Numbered from the stretch's first letter, positions 8,397-16,734 are shown. The stretch: 64,000 nucleotides of DNA from CBFDBF01 sp050293315 (GCA_050293315.1 JBNKMS010000002.1:14546-78545); one strand, 5' to 3'. Numbers and translations: made by a program. Notes: generated by a model not told the origin, from the letters alone.

Positions 8397-10553
8397 TCAG
8401 ACGCGATCAAAACGGTCTGCATTCATCACCTTGCTCCAGGCAGCAACAAAGTCGTGCACGAACTTCTCCTGGTTGTCATCCTGCGCATAGACCTCAGCAT
8501 AGGCGCGAAGGATCGAGTTGGAGCCGAACACAAGATCTACCCTTGTCGCTGTCCACTTGACCTCATCTGTCTTGCGATCACGGACCTCATACAGATTGTC
8601 GCCCGCCGGTTTCCAGCTGTTGCCCATATCGGTCAGGTTGACGAAGAAGTCATTCGACAAGACGCCTTCGCGCTCGGTAAACACACCGTGTTTAGTCCCA
8701 CCGTGGTTGCTGCCAAGTACCCGCATGCCACCTACAAGTACCGTCATCTCCGGTGCGGTCAACCCCATAAGTTGGGTGCGATCTAGCATCAGCTCCTCCG
8801 GGGTCACGACGTAGTCCCGCTTTACCCAGTTACGATAGCCGTCATGGATCGGCTCCAGCCATGCAAACGAATCCACATCAGTCATCTCGTCGCTTGCATC
8901 GCCGCGTCCCGGTAGAAATGGAACTGTGATATCGTATCCGGCCGCCCTGGCAGCCTGTTCAATACCTACGTTACCTGCCAACACGATGACATCGGCAACA
9001 CTGGCGCCGCTATCTGCCGCTATGCTCTCGAGCACAGCAAGAACTCGAGCGAGCCGTTCCGGCTCGTTGCCCTCCCAATTCTTCTGTGGGACCAGGCGAA
9101 TGCGTGCGCCATTAGCGCCGCCACGCCTGTCCGAGCCACGGAAGGTCCTGGCGCTGTCCCAGGCGGTAACAACCATATCGCTTATGCTAAGACCGCCGGC
9201 CTCGATCTTTGCCTTAACGGCATCCACATCATAGCTGCTGCTACCAGCCGGTACCGGGTCCTGCCAGATCAAATCTTCAGCGGGTACGTCCGGCCCGATA
9301 TAGCGCGCCTTCGGGCCCATGTCGCGGTGCGTAAGCTTAAACCAGGCACGGGCAAAGACCTCTGAAAAATAGGCTGGATCCTGATGGAATCGCTCGGAGA
9401 TCTTGCGATACTCCGGATCCATCTTCATCGCCATATCGGCATCGGTCATAATCGGATTGTGACGTATCGACGGGTCCTCGACATCTACCGGCCTATCCTC
9501 CTCCTTAATATCCACCGGCTCCCACTGCCAGGCGCCGGCGGGACTCTTCTTCAACTCCCACTCATGGTTGAGCAGCATATCGAAGTAGCCGTTGTCCCAC
9601 TGGGTAGGATGAGAGGTCCACGCACCTTCGATACCACTGGTAACGGTGTCACTACCGATGCCACGTTTACTCTGGTTGTTCCAGCCCAGACCCTGCTCCT
9701 CGACAGCGGCACCCTCCGGCTCCGGGCCAAGCAATGATGCATCACCGTTACCGTGACATTTACCCACGGTGTGACCACCTGCGGTCAGGGCGACGGTCTC
9801 CTCGTCGTTCATCGCCATCCGCTCGAAGGTAATGCGTACATCATGCGCAGTCTTCAGCGGGTCTGGTTTGCCATCCACACCCTCAGGGTTTACATAGATC
9901 AGGCCCATCATAACCGCGGCCAGCGGATTCTCCAGGTCCCGCTCACCGGAGTAACGGCTACCCTCACTACCACTGGGCGCCAGCCACTCCTTCTCCGATC
10001 CCCAGTAGGTGTCCTTTTCCGGATGCCATATGTCCTCGCGGCCAAAGCCGAAACCGAAGGTCTTGAGCCCCATGGACTCATAGGCGATGGTGCCGGCATA
10101 GGCGATCAGGTCGGCCCAGCTGAGTTTGTTGCCGTATTTTTTCTTTATCGGCCAGAGCAGACGGCGCGCCTTGTCAAGGTTGGCGTTATCGGGCCAGGAG
10201 TTGATCGGCGCGAAGCGCTGGTTGCCGGTGCCGGCGCCGCCGCGACCATCGGCGGTACGATAGGTACCAGCCGCATGCCACGACATGCGGATCATCAGGC
10301 CACCGTAATGGCCCCAGTCCGCTGGCCACCACTCCTGGCCATCTGTCATAAGTGCATGCATATCCCTCTTCAGTGCATCAAAATCGAGCTTCTTAATCTC
10401 TTCCCGATAGTTGAAATCCTCCCCCATCGGATCTGTCTTGCTGTCGTGTTGATGCAGGATGTCTAGACTCAGGGACTTGGGCCACCACTCGGTGACCGAT
10501 ACCTCTTCCGTCGTCACGGCTCCATGCATTACCGGGCATTTACCTTTAGACAT
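8397..10553 (-). CDS. katG: Catalase-peroxidase KatG
   Basis: Bifunctional haem enzyme that removes H2O2 and has broad peroxidase activity; cytoplasmic. The protein has 718 aa, the usual length, with the typical two-domain architecture. Distal pocket Arg89, Trp92 and His93 are in RMSWHAAGTYR. The catalase-specific crosslink residues are all present: Trp92, Tyr220 (GLIYVNPEG) and Met246 (ITFERMAM). The proximal haem ligand is His261 in TAGGHTVGKCHG. A good AGGAGA precedes the ATG. Divergent from oxyR, which very probably activates it under peroxide stress. It ends at an intrinsic terminator. Confidence 0.98.
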   Translation of the reverse strand: MSKGKCPVMHGAVTTEEVSVTEWWPKSLSLDILHQHDSKTDPMGEDFNYREEIKKLDFDALKRDMHALMTDGQEWWPADWGHYGGLMIRMSWHAAGTYRTADGRGGAGTGNQRFAPINSWPDNANLDKARRLLWPIKKKYGNKLSWADLIAYAGTIAYESMGLKTFGFGFGREDIWHPEKDTYWGSEKEWLAPSGSEGSRYSGERDLENPLAAVMMGLIYVNPEGVDGKPDPLKTAHDVRITFERMAMNDEETVALTAGGHTVGKCHGNGDASLLGPEPEGAAVEEQGLGWNNQSKRGIGSDTVTSGIEGAWTSHPTQWDNGYFDMLLNHEWELKKSPAGAWQWEPVDIKEEDRPVDVEDPSIRHNPIMTDADMAMKMDPEYRKISERFHQDPAYFSEVFARAWFKLTHRDMGPKARYIGPDVPAEDLIWQDPVPAGSSSYDVDAVKAKIEAGGLSISDMVVTAWDSARTFRGSDRRGGANGARIRLVPQKNWEGNEPERLARVLAVLESIAADSGASVADVIVLAGNVGIEQAARAAGYDITVPFLPGRGDASDEMTDVDSFAWLEPIHDGYRNWVKRDYVVTPEELMLDRTQLMGLTAPEMTVLVGGMRVLGSNHGGTKHGVFTEREGVLSNDFFVNLTDMGNSWKPAGDNLYEVRDRKTDEVKWTATRVDLVFGSNSILRAYAEVYAQDDNQEKFVHDFVAAWSKVMNADRFDRV

Positions 10554-10614
10554 TGCTCTATCTCCTTTCCTGTTTACAGCCTGTTTATGCTCAATTCTTG
10601 GATAATCCCAAGGG

Positions 10615-10663
10615 TTGACAGAGATAGTATGGCGTGGGTAAATTCGAGTAAATCGATCATTTA
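10615..10663. promoter_or_regulatory. oxyR-katG divergent control region
   Basis: For oxyR: TTGACA (10615-10620), 18-nt spacer, TAAATT (10639-10644). For katG on the minus strand: TTTACT (10652-10647), 17-nt spacer, TACTAT (10629-10624). A palindrome TAAAT-N5-ATTTA (10649-10663) overlaps the katG -35 and is the best candidate for part of an OxyR site, although the ATAG-spaced OxyR consensus is not clear. A CTTGG/CCAAG inverted repeat lies just before the oxyR -35. The promoters overlap, so mutual interference or autoregulation is plausible. Confidence 0.42.
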
Positions 10664-10706
10664 TCCATTCTGTATTCGCTATTTCCGAATACCAGCGGAG
10701 GATACC

Positions 10707-11609
10707 GTGAAACTACTACCCAGTATGAAGCAGTTGGAATACCTGGTCGCCCTGGCCGATACAGAGCATTTTGGCAAGGCATCTGAGCGTTGCTGTGTGA
10801 CTCCATCCACCCTTAGTGCGGGGATACGTGATCTGGAGGGCCTGTTTGGCCTGTCGTTGGCGGAACGGAGTAGGCGCCATGTGCAGATGACACCGATCGG
10901 GAATGATATCGCGCTACGGGCACGTCATCTGCTGCGCGATGCCGAGGAGATCATGGAGCTGGTGTCATCGAACAGAGAGCCGATGACAGGAGAGCTGAGA
11001 CTGGGTGTTATACCGACGATAGGACCCTTTCTTCTCACCCCTGTTCTGACAGCCCTCAACAGCGAGTATCCTGATCTGAGGCTGTTTCTTGAGGAGGAGC
11101 TAACCGACCGTCTACTCGACCAGCTGCAACGGGGTGATATAGACGTTGCTCTACTTGCACTACCGTATGACACCAGAGATTTCGAGACCATGCTCCTGTT
11201 CGATGACGAGTTTCTGTTCGCCTGTAATCAAAACCACCCTCTATCCGGTAGACAGACCATCTCCATCGGCGACCTGCATGAGCAGCCACTGATGCTGCTA
11301 GAGGAGGGCCACTGCCTGCGTTCACATGTCCTCGATGCCTGTAAGTTGGAGCAACGTCATGGGCGCAACCGGTTCGAGGCCAGCAGCTTCTTTACCCTGG
11401 TGCAGATGGTTGCATCCGGTATCGGCGTCACCCTTCTGCCAAGGCTTGCCGTTGATGCGAATATCACCGATGGGACCAATATTAAACTAGCACCCCTGGA
11501 AGATCCCTCTTTCCGCCAGATCGGCCTGGTATGGCGCCGCTCCTCTCTGCGCAGACCGGAGTATGAGATATTGGGTGAGGCCATACGCTCCATCTATCCT
11601 GCCGACTAA
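10707..11609 (+). CDS. oxyR: Hydrogen-peroxide-sensing LysR-type regulator OxyR
   Basis: LysR-family activator of the peroxide response. I chose GTG at 10707 because GGAGGA (10697-10702) sits just before it and gives 300 aa, close to E. coli OxyR (305). An upstream ATG at 10524 lies inside the katG coding region and would add a non-conserved tail. The winged helix (about 8-65) has AKASE-like HFGKASERC; the effector domain spans about 95-295. The redox pair is Cys203 and Cys212 in HCLRSHVLDAC, with the same nine-residue spacing as Cys199-Cys208 of E. coli. Divergent from katG, its classic target. Confidence 0.95.
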   Translation: MKLLPSMKQLEYLVALADTEHFGKASERCCVTPSTLSAGIRDLEGLFGLSLAERSRRHVQMTPIGNDIALRARHLLRDAEEIMELVSSNREPMTGELRLGVIPTIGPFLLTPVLTALNSEYPDLRLFLEEELTDRLLDQLQRGDIDVALLALPYDTRDFETMLLFDDEFLFACNQNHPLSGRQTISIGDLHEQPLMLLEEGHCLRSHVLDACKLEQRHGRNRFEASSFFTLVQMVASGIGVTLLPRLAVDANITDGTNIKLAPLEDPSFRQIGLVWRRSSLRRPEYEILGEAIRSIYPAD

Positions 11610-11679
11610 ATTCTATTTTACAAATGATACTATTTAGAATATTGCAGGTTGCATATACCACCAATGACAGGACATACAT

Positions 11680-12474
11680 TTGAACCACCGAGCACGTAAA
11701 AGATTTGGCCAGAACTTCCTGCAAGATGCCGGGGTGATACAGCGGATCGTATCGAGCATCGCACCCAAAGCTGGAGAGCGGCTGGTAGAGATCGGCCCAG
11801 GACAGGGTGCCATCACTCGAGACCTACTGCGAGAGGTTGGACAGATGGATGCGGTGGAGCTAGACCGCGATCTGGTGGGACCACTGGCTAAGAGCTGCAA
11901 GGATATCGGTGAACTACGTATTCACAACGCCGATATCCTGAAGTTTGACCTCTGCTCCCTGGCAGTAGAGCAGAGTAAACTGCGGGTGGTCGGCAACCTG
12001 CCATACAACATCTCCACTCCGATTCTATTCCACCTACTGGAGCAGGCGCACTGTATTAAAGATATGTACTTTATGTTGCAGCAGGAGGTGGTGGAGCGGA
12101 TGGCGGCCCAGCCCGGCGGCAGGACCTACGGCCGCCTCTCGGTCATGCTACAGGCCCGCTGCCAGGTGACAGCTCTATTCACAATACCACCCGATGCATT
12201 CTCTCCTGCGCCCAAGGTCAACTCAGCCTTTGTCCGCATCACCCCTTGCACTACACCGCCGGTACAGATTGATGACCAGCAACTTTTTCAGCAGTTGGTC
12301 ACCCAGGCCTTCAGCCAGCGGCGCAAGACCCTGCGTAACAGCCTGAGCAAGTTATTGGATGCAGAGACCATCCAGCAGCTCGGTATCGATCCAGGGCTGC
12401 GCGCCGAACGGTTGAGCGTGGAGGAGTTCTCCCGCCTGGCCAATGCGACTTGTAAAACCGCGATAGAGCCCTGA
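11680..12474 (+). CDS. rsmA: 16S rRNA dimethyladenosine transferase RsmA (KsgA)
   Basis: SAM-dependent enzyme that dimethylates A1518 and A1519 of 16S rRNA, a late 30S assembly checkpoint. The protein has 264 aa. The start is TTG at 11680: an in-frame stop lies at 11665-11667 and AGGA (11669-11672) is seven bases before the TTG. Motifs: RFGQNFL at the N-terminus, SAM-binding EIGPGQGAIT, ELDRDL, and the catalytic NLPYNIST. The C-terminal helical domain ends normally. It reads in the same direction as lon but is separated from it by 134 bp containing a strong hairpin. Confidence 0.96.
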   Translation: MNHRARKRFGQNFLQDAGVIQRIVSSIAPKAGERLVEIGPGQGAITRDLLREVGQMDAVELDRDLVGPLAKSCKDIGELRIHNADILKFDLCSLAVEQSKLRVVGNLPYNISTPILFHLLEQAHCIKDMYFMLQQEVVERMAAQPGGRTYGRLSVMLQARCQVTALFTIPPDAFSPAPKVNSAFVRITPCTTPPVQIDDQQLFQQLVTQAFSQRRKTLRNSLSKLLDAETIQQLGIDPGLRAERLSVEEFSRLANATCKTAIEP

Positions 12475-12545
12475 TATCTTAGGCACGCCCTGCTTAAACT
12501 CCTCCATGTTTTTAGGCTGGAGCCGATAAACAACTCATAGGCTCC

Positions 12546-12568
12546 TTGGCACTAAGCTGTAGTGCCAA
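12546..12568. repeat. Perfect 9-bp inverted repeat in the lon leader
   Basis: TTGGCACTA / TAGTGCCAA with a 5-nt AGCTG loop, 40 bp before the lon ATG and 71 bp after the rsmA stop. No T-run follows, so it is not a standard terminator. It could be an operator for a dimeric repressor or a hairpin in the lon 5' leader. Confidence 0.6.
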
Positions 12569-12608
12569 CAGGCGGACGATTATCTTCAGGAAACGGTGAA
12601 CATAGAAC

Positions 12609-15017
12609 ATGAGTAGAGAAGATAAGGAACAAACCGAGGGCGGTACCGTTATCGAGCAACCGTTAGTACGTGCCCACGAGATCATGCCGGGGGTAATCCA
12701 CCTGCTGCCGGTTGCTGTACGACCATTTTTTCCAGGACAGGCGGTCCCGCTACTGATGGGTGCGGAGCACTGGGAAGAGACCTTTAACCGGATAACCGAG
12801 AGTGAGCAGCCGCTGGTGGGGATCGTCCTGGCCGAGGCGCCGACCGCAGAGGAGGCACGTAGCGAGGATTTCAAGCGGGTAGGCACAGTCTGTCGGGTCC
12901 ACCGGGTACAGCAGGGCGAGGGCCGTCTGCAGGTCCTGGTGGAGTGTATTCAGCGCTTCCGTATCGAAAAATTTCTTAGCAAAGAGGCCCCGTTCCGGGC
13001 GCAAGTCCAATATCTGCAGGAGAGTGAGGAGACACCGAGCAAAGAGGTCAAGGCGTATGCCATGGCCATCATCAACACCATCAAGGAGCTGCTGCCGCTA
13101 AATCCACTCTATGTGGAGGAGCTGCGCATGTTCCTCGACCGGTTCGGCCCGGAGGACCCATCACACCTGGCCGATTTTGCCGCCAGCCTCACCACCTCCA
13201 GTAGCATCCAGCTACAGGAGGTGCTGGAGACCATAGAGCTGTTACCTCGGATGGAGAAGACACTGGTGCTGCTGGCTAATGAGCTGGAGATGGCCAAGAC
13301 CCAACATACCATCCGCAAATCTGTAGAAGAGAGAATGGGCAAGCAGCAGCGGGAGTTCTTTCTGCGCGAACAGCTCAAGGCGATCCAGAAAGAGCTGGGG
13401 GTAGCCAAGGATGACCGCACTGTAGAGCTGGAGAAGTTCAAGCAGCGACTGGAGAAGCTGCAACTTACTGATGAAGCAGAGAGACGGGTAAAGGATGAGC
13501 TGGACAAGATGTCCATCCTCGAGACCGGTTCACCGGAGTATGCGGTCACCCGCAACTATCTGGACTGGATAACACTGCTGCCGTGGGGGCAGCACAGCGA
13601 GGACAATCTCGATATCTCTCACGCCCGCAAGATACTGGATCGCGACCACTACGGCCTGGAGGATGTAAAAGAGCGCATCCTGGAATTTCTCGCAGTGGGC
13701 ATCATGAAGGGGCAGATCAGCGGTTCGATCATCCTGTTTGTAGGGCCACCGGGGGTCGGTAAGACCTCCATCGGCAAATCGATAGCCGCCGCCCTGGGGC
13801 GTAACTTCTACCGCTTCTCGGTCGGTGGCATCAAGGATGAGGCCGAGATCAAGGGGCACCGCCGTACCTATATAGGCGCCATGCCGGGCAAGTTCATCCA
13901 GGCGATGAAAGAGCTGGGCAGCGAGAACCCGGTAATCATGCTGGATGAGATCGACAAGATAGGCGCCTCCTATCATGGCGATCCAGCCTCAGCCCTGCTG
14001 GAGGCGCTGGATCCGGAGCAGAACAGCGACTTTCTCGACCACTATCTGGACCTGCGCTTTGATCTCTCCAAGGTGCTGTTTCTCTGTACCGCCAACCAGC
14101 TCGACACCATACCGCGCCCGCTACTGGATCGGATGGAGGTGATCAAGCTATCCGGCTATATACCCAAAGATAAGCAGCAGATCGCACGGCGTTATCTCCT
14201 GCCCAGGCAGTTGCAGCAAGCCGGGCTAAAGCGCAGCGATCTCAATCTCAGCGCCGCCACCATGCGCGCTATCGTTGATGGTTATGCCCGCGATGCCGGG
14301 GTGCGTCGTTTGGAGAAGCAGCTCAGCAAGATCGTGCGCAAGGTTGTAGTCAAACTACTGGATGGTAAAAAGGCGCCGCTTACGGTGACCCCGGATGATC
14401 TGCAGGAGTATCTAGGCAACCCACCGTTCCGGGATGAGCGCAACCTCAAGGGGCCAGGTGTTGTCACCGGCCTGGCCTGGACCGCCATGGGAGGGGCCAC
14501 CCTCAATATAGAGGCGCAGTGTACCCACCGCTTCAATCGCGGCTTCAAACTGACCGGCCAGCTAGGGGATGTAATGAAGGAGTCGGCAGAGATCGCCTAT
14601 GGCTATATCGTCGGCCATGCAGAGCAGTATGGCGCCGACCCGGAGTTCTTCAAGAAGAGCTTTATCCATCTACATGTGCCGGCTGGGGCTACAAAAAAAG
14701 ATGGCCCTAGTGCGGGCATCACCATGGCCAGCGCCCTGCTCTCTCTGGCACGGGGAGAGAAATTAGCCCGTCCCATCGCCATGACCGGAGAGTTGACCCT
14801 GAGCGGTCATGTGTTCCCAGTTGGAGGGATCAGAGAGAAGGTGATTGCAGCCAAGCGCGCCGGCATCAAAGAGCTGATCATGCCGCGAGATTGCCAGGGA
14901 GATTTTGACGAGGTACCAGAGCACATCCGCCGCGGTCTCAAGGTACACTTTGTCTCCACCTATGATGAGGTGGTGCCGCTGCTGTTCAGAAAGAGACGGG
15001 GCTCCAAAGGCAGCTGA
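12609..15017 (+). CDS. lon: ATP-dependent Lon-family protease
   Basis: Cytoplasmic AAA+ serine protease that degrades misfolded proteins and unstable regulators, including many antitoxins. The protein has 802 aa. The N-terminal substrate domain (about 25-215) and coiled coil precede the AAA+ module with Walker A GPPGVGKT (about 379-386) and MLDEIDKIG. The protease domain has the catalytic dyad Ser701 (KDGPSAGIT) and Lys744 (GGIREKVIAA). The N-terminus, with its extra ~25 residues and VIHLLPVAVRPFFPG, differs from E. coli Lon and recalls the second Lon-like protease of pseudomonads (AsrA). A further lon may therefore exist elsewhere. The only AGGA is rather far (16 nt) from the ATG. It converges on the TAC operon with a 3-bp gap. 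Confidence 0.95.
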   Translation: MSREDKEQTEGGTVIEQPLVRAHEIMPGVIHLLPVAVRPFFPGQAVPLLMGAEHWEETFNRITESEQPLVGIVLAEAPTAEEARSEDFKRVGTVCRVHRVQQGEGRLQVLVECIQRFRIEKFLSKEAPFRAQVQYLQESEETPSKEVKAYAMAIINTIKELLPLNPLYVEELRMFLDRFGPEDPSHLADFAASLTTSSSIQLQEVLETIELLPRMEKTLVLLANELEMAKTQHTIRKSVEERMGKQQREFFLREQLKAIQKELGVAKDDRTVELEKFKQRLEKLQLTDEAERRVKDELDKMSILETGSPEYAVTRNYLDWITLLPWGQHSEDNLDISHARKILDRDHYGLEDVKERILEFLAVGIMKGQISGSIILFVGPPGVGKTSIGKSIAAALGRNFYRFSVGGIKDEAEIKGHRRTYIGAMPGKFIQAMKELGSENPVIMLDEIDKIGASYHGDPASALLEALDPEQNSDFLDHYLDLRFDLSKVLFLCTANQLDTIPRPLLDRMEVIKLSGYIPKDKQQIARRYLLPRQLQQAGLKRSDLNLSAATMRAIVDGYARDAGVRRLEKQLSKIVRKVVVKLLDGKKAPLTVTPDDLQEYLGNPPFRDERNLKGPGVVTGLAWTAMGGATLNIEAQCTHRFNRGFKLTGQLGDVMKESAEIAYGYIVGHAEQYGADPEFFKKSFIHLHVPAGATKKDGPSAGITMASALLSLARGEKLARPIAMTGELTLSGHVFPVGGIREKVIAAKRAGIKELIMPRDCQGDFDEVPEHIRRGLKVHFVSTYDEVVPLLFRKRRGSKGS

Positions 15018-15020
15018 CCG

Positions 15021-15533
15021 CTACCCTTTGTCATCAACATCAGTCTCCTCATCCCTCTGAGCAACAATATATACTGGAACCTCAAAAGCGGGAGAGAACC
15101 CTATACGTGCGCAAGTAGACTGCACATACTCACGCCAATATGGCCATACATGATAACCAACATTATCATTAGAAAAAGCACCAAGCTCATCTTCATCTAG
15201 CTTGGCCTTGGACAGATATCTAGCTTCAAAAACACCAACAATTTCCAATATCGGCTCGTATCCATCTTTTGTGCTCTCTTCTCTCTCACTCGAAAAGATC
15301 AGGCGCACACCAACCGCATAGATAAATCGATAATCCTGAATTTCCTCTTCACTCTCTGGGATAACCGATGAGATGACTTTTATTCTGTCAACTCCTCTGA
15401 AACTCTGTATAGAGGTTTTTTTCCTATCAATGTTTTCTATGTCTATTTCATCCTTAATATGAATTTTGCTTTCTTTAAGGTTTACCGCTTGAATGCAAAG
15501 ACTTTTCTGAGCACTCTTCAAACAACTATTCAT
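15021..15533 (-). CDS. SecB-like chaperone of a toxin-antitoxin-chaperone operon
   Basis: A 170-aa protein; ATG at 15533 is preferred because AGGTGG lies 7-8 nt upstream, inside the last codons of the antitoxin. The C-terminal third matches the SecB fold signature: residues 127-145 read YHVWPYWREYVQSTCARIG, then FSPAFEVPVY, comparable to the PYARE-x-x-x-x-x-x-x-R-G-x-FP-x-x-x-x-x-PV stretch of SecB. An acidic tail follows, as in SecB. In TAC systems such as M. tuberculosis Rv1955-Rv1957, the SecB-like partner folds and protects the antitoxin. Third gene after toxin and antitoxin, 2 bp after the antitoxin stop. Convergent with lon. Base composition is clearly more AT-rich than in the flanking genes. 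Confidence 0.82.
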   Translation of the reverse strand: MNSCLKSAQKSLCIQAVNLKESKIHIKDEIDIENIDRKKTSIQSFRGVDRIKVISSVIPESEEEIQDYRFIYAVGVRLIFSSEREESTKDGYEPILEIVGVFEARYLSKAKLDEDELGAFSNDNVGYHVWPYWREYVQSTCARIGFSPAFEVPVYIVAQRDEETDVDDKG

Positions 15534-15535
15534 AT

Positions 15536-15958
15536 TTATGCCACCTGTTGTTCCCATTCCAGAGGATCACGATAACCTAAAACATTTTCGGACGTGCGAA
15601 TCAATTCTCCTGCATTCACATTGAGTTCTTCTTGTGTACAGAAAATTTCAAAAGTATTCCCATAACTATCCCATGCAGATTCTTCCTGGATAGTAACTCT
15701 TGGTTTTACTCCTAATGCGAAGCAAATATCAGACAGAGTTCCAAGAGTCATATTACGAGAACCACTCAAAATCTGGGTTACATAAGACCGAGATTTACCC
15801 AAACGTCGAGCAAGCTCTTTCTTACTGACATCGAAATCTTCAAGGGCCACTAAAATGTCTTCAGTAACGTTATACACAAGATCTTCACGTGCATATGCCC
15901 TTTTTTCTGCTCTACTTAGACTCTTGTCTTCAGTGAAAAACAAATCCTTAGCGCTCAT
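15536..15958 (-). CDS. Xre/HigA-like antitoxin with C-terminal extension
   Basis: A 140-aa protein; ATG at 15958 follows GAGGAG and GGAG, and an earlier ATG at 15994 would only add toxin-overlapping residues. The helix-turn-helix lies at about residues 33-88 (VSKKELARRLGKSRSYVTQILSG, shortened here as KKELARRLG...SYVTQILSG), so it should bind its own promoter and the toxin. Residues ~90-140 form an extension beyond the HTH ending YRDPLEWEQQVA. Hydrophobic, Trp-containing C-terminal tails of this kind are the chaperone-addiction (ChAD) segments of TAC antitoxins. It overlaps the toxin stop by 11 nt. Adjacent Lon is a plausible degrading protease (inference). Confidence 0.85.
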   Translation of the reverse strand: MSAKDLFFTEDKSLSRAEKRAYAREDLVYNVTEDILVALEDFDVSKKELARRLGKSRSYVTQILSGSRNMTLGTLSDICFALGVKPRVTIQEESAWDSYGNTFEIFCTQEELNVNAGELIRTSENVLGYRDPLEWEQQVA

Positions 15959-16367
15959 CTCCGTTCTCCTCAATTCTCCACCAATTATTCCCAATCCTGC
16001 TCGTATCCTTTTCTTTCAAGCCATCATAATCCTTATATATATAGTGACTGATAAAATAAGTATCTTTATTTCTCTCAGATAACCAACAATAGCCTCTAAT
16101 TGGTATTCGTTTCAGAGCATAAAACTTCTTAGCTTTTTGCTGCCCCTTCCTTTTTGGCAAATCACCTTCCTGTCGAAAGTTCTCTCTGGACATTCTATGC
16201 CCATTAGCAAGCCTTTCTATCTGCTGAATAATTCGACGTGTAAAAGACCCACGCCTTCTAGCATCTACACTATTCAGCGCCGAATCATAGCTCTCAAGTG
16301 CTCCTTCACAGTGTTTAACCGTAAATTTAGACCCCTTGTAGCTTTCCTTAAGTTGATAGCCGTTCAC
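15948..16367 (-). CDS. RelE/HigB-like toxin of the TAC operon
   Basis: A 139-aa basic protein starting with GTG at 16367. The middle reads as a RelE/HigB-superfamily ribosome-dependent mRNA interferase: KFYALKRIPIRGYCWLSE, then YFISHYIYKDYDGLKEKD, and a C-terminal WWRIEENGDER, all strongly basic and aromatic. It is the first gene of a three-gene operon with the antitoxin (11-nt overlap) and SecB-like chaperone, the toxin-first order of HigBA-type TAC systems. The promoter lies immediately upstream and leaves only a few bases of leader; no Shine-Dalgarno is seen, which may keep toxin synthesis low. The exact RNase activity is not tested. Confidence 0.8.
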   Translation of the reverse strand: MNGYQLKESYKGSKFTVKHCEGALESYDSALNSVDARRRGSFTRRIIQQIERLANGHRMSRENFRQEGDLPKRKGQQKAKKFYALKRIPIRGYCWLSERNKDTYFISHYIYKDYDGLKEKDTSRIGNNWWRIEENGDER

Positions 16368-16378
16368 ATCGGAAACAC

Positions 16379-16407
16379 ACTATAGTTAATATATATGTTA
16401 ACTGCAA
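16379..16407 (-). promoter_or_regulatory. TAC operon promoter with a palindrome filling the spacer
   Basis: Minus strand: TTGCAG (16407-16402), a 17-nt spacer, then TATAGT (16384-16379). The spacer contains GTTAA/TTAAC arms (16385-16389 and 16398-16402, extendable by one base to AGTTAA/TTAACT). A dimeric HTH antitoxin bound there would cover both hexamers, the usual geometry for TA autorepression. The predicted start near 16372 is only about five bases before the toxin GTG. Confidence 0.65.
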
Positions 16408-16673
16408 TGATTTTTCAAACAATCATTACAACCAACAGCTGGTAAATCCGATTGCGAACAACGATATTCCATTATTTTTCAATTAGTTACATCCTTTAAT
16501 TGTCCATAAATACCCGGGAAGAAAACACTTAAAAACATATTTTATTATTATAATCAACAAGTTACCATTAATGGCAACCATGATGCGGATAGATTCCCTC
16601 CTTTTATCTCATATTCACAGACATAAACCACAAAACACCTGCAAATATAATCTTTTCACTATATTCTTATGGT
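16408..16673. other. AT-rich non-coding gap between the TAC promoter and the ssb terminator
   Basis: No gene, tRNA or convincing repeat is visible. The stretch is very AT-rich, like the TAC genes and unlike the ssb side, so I read it as the outer part of the acquired cassette. No direct repeats or integrase remnants mark its ends. Confidence 0.55.
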
Positions 16674-16702
16674 AAATAAAAGCCCCTACGTAGTAGGGGC
16701 TT
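16674..16702 (-). terminator. Intrinsic terminator of ssb
   Basis: AGCCCCTAC / GTAGGGGCT (16681-16701), a perfect 9-bp stem with GTA loop extended by an A-T pair. On the minus strand it is followed by TTTATTTA. It stands 33 bp after the ssb stop. Confidence 0.85.
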
Positions 16703-16734
16703 AGATATATTTAAAGTTGTAATTTAAGCTACCC

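Noticed and set aside
8238..10466. Plus-strand frames opposite katG
   Set aside because: Shadows of katG; no start signals or recognisable domains.
10524..10706. N-terminal extension of oxyR from an ATG inside katG
   Set aside because: The added 61 residues have no LysR similarity; GTG at 10707 has a good ribosome-binding site and gives normal length.
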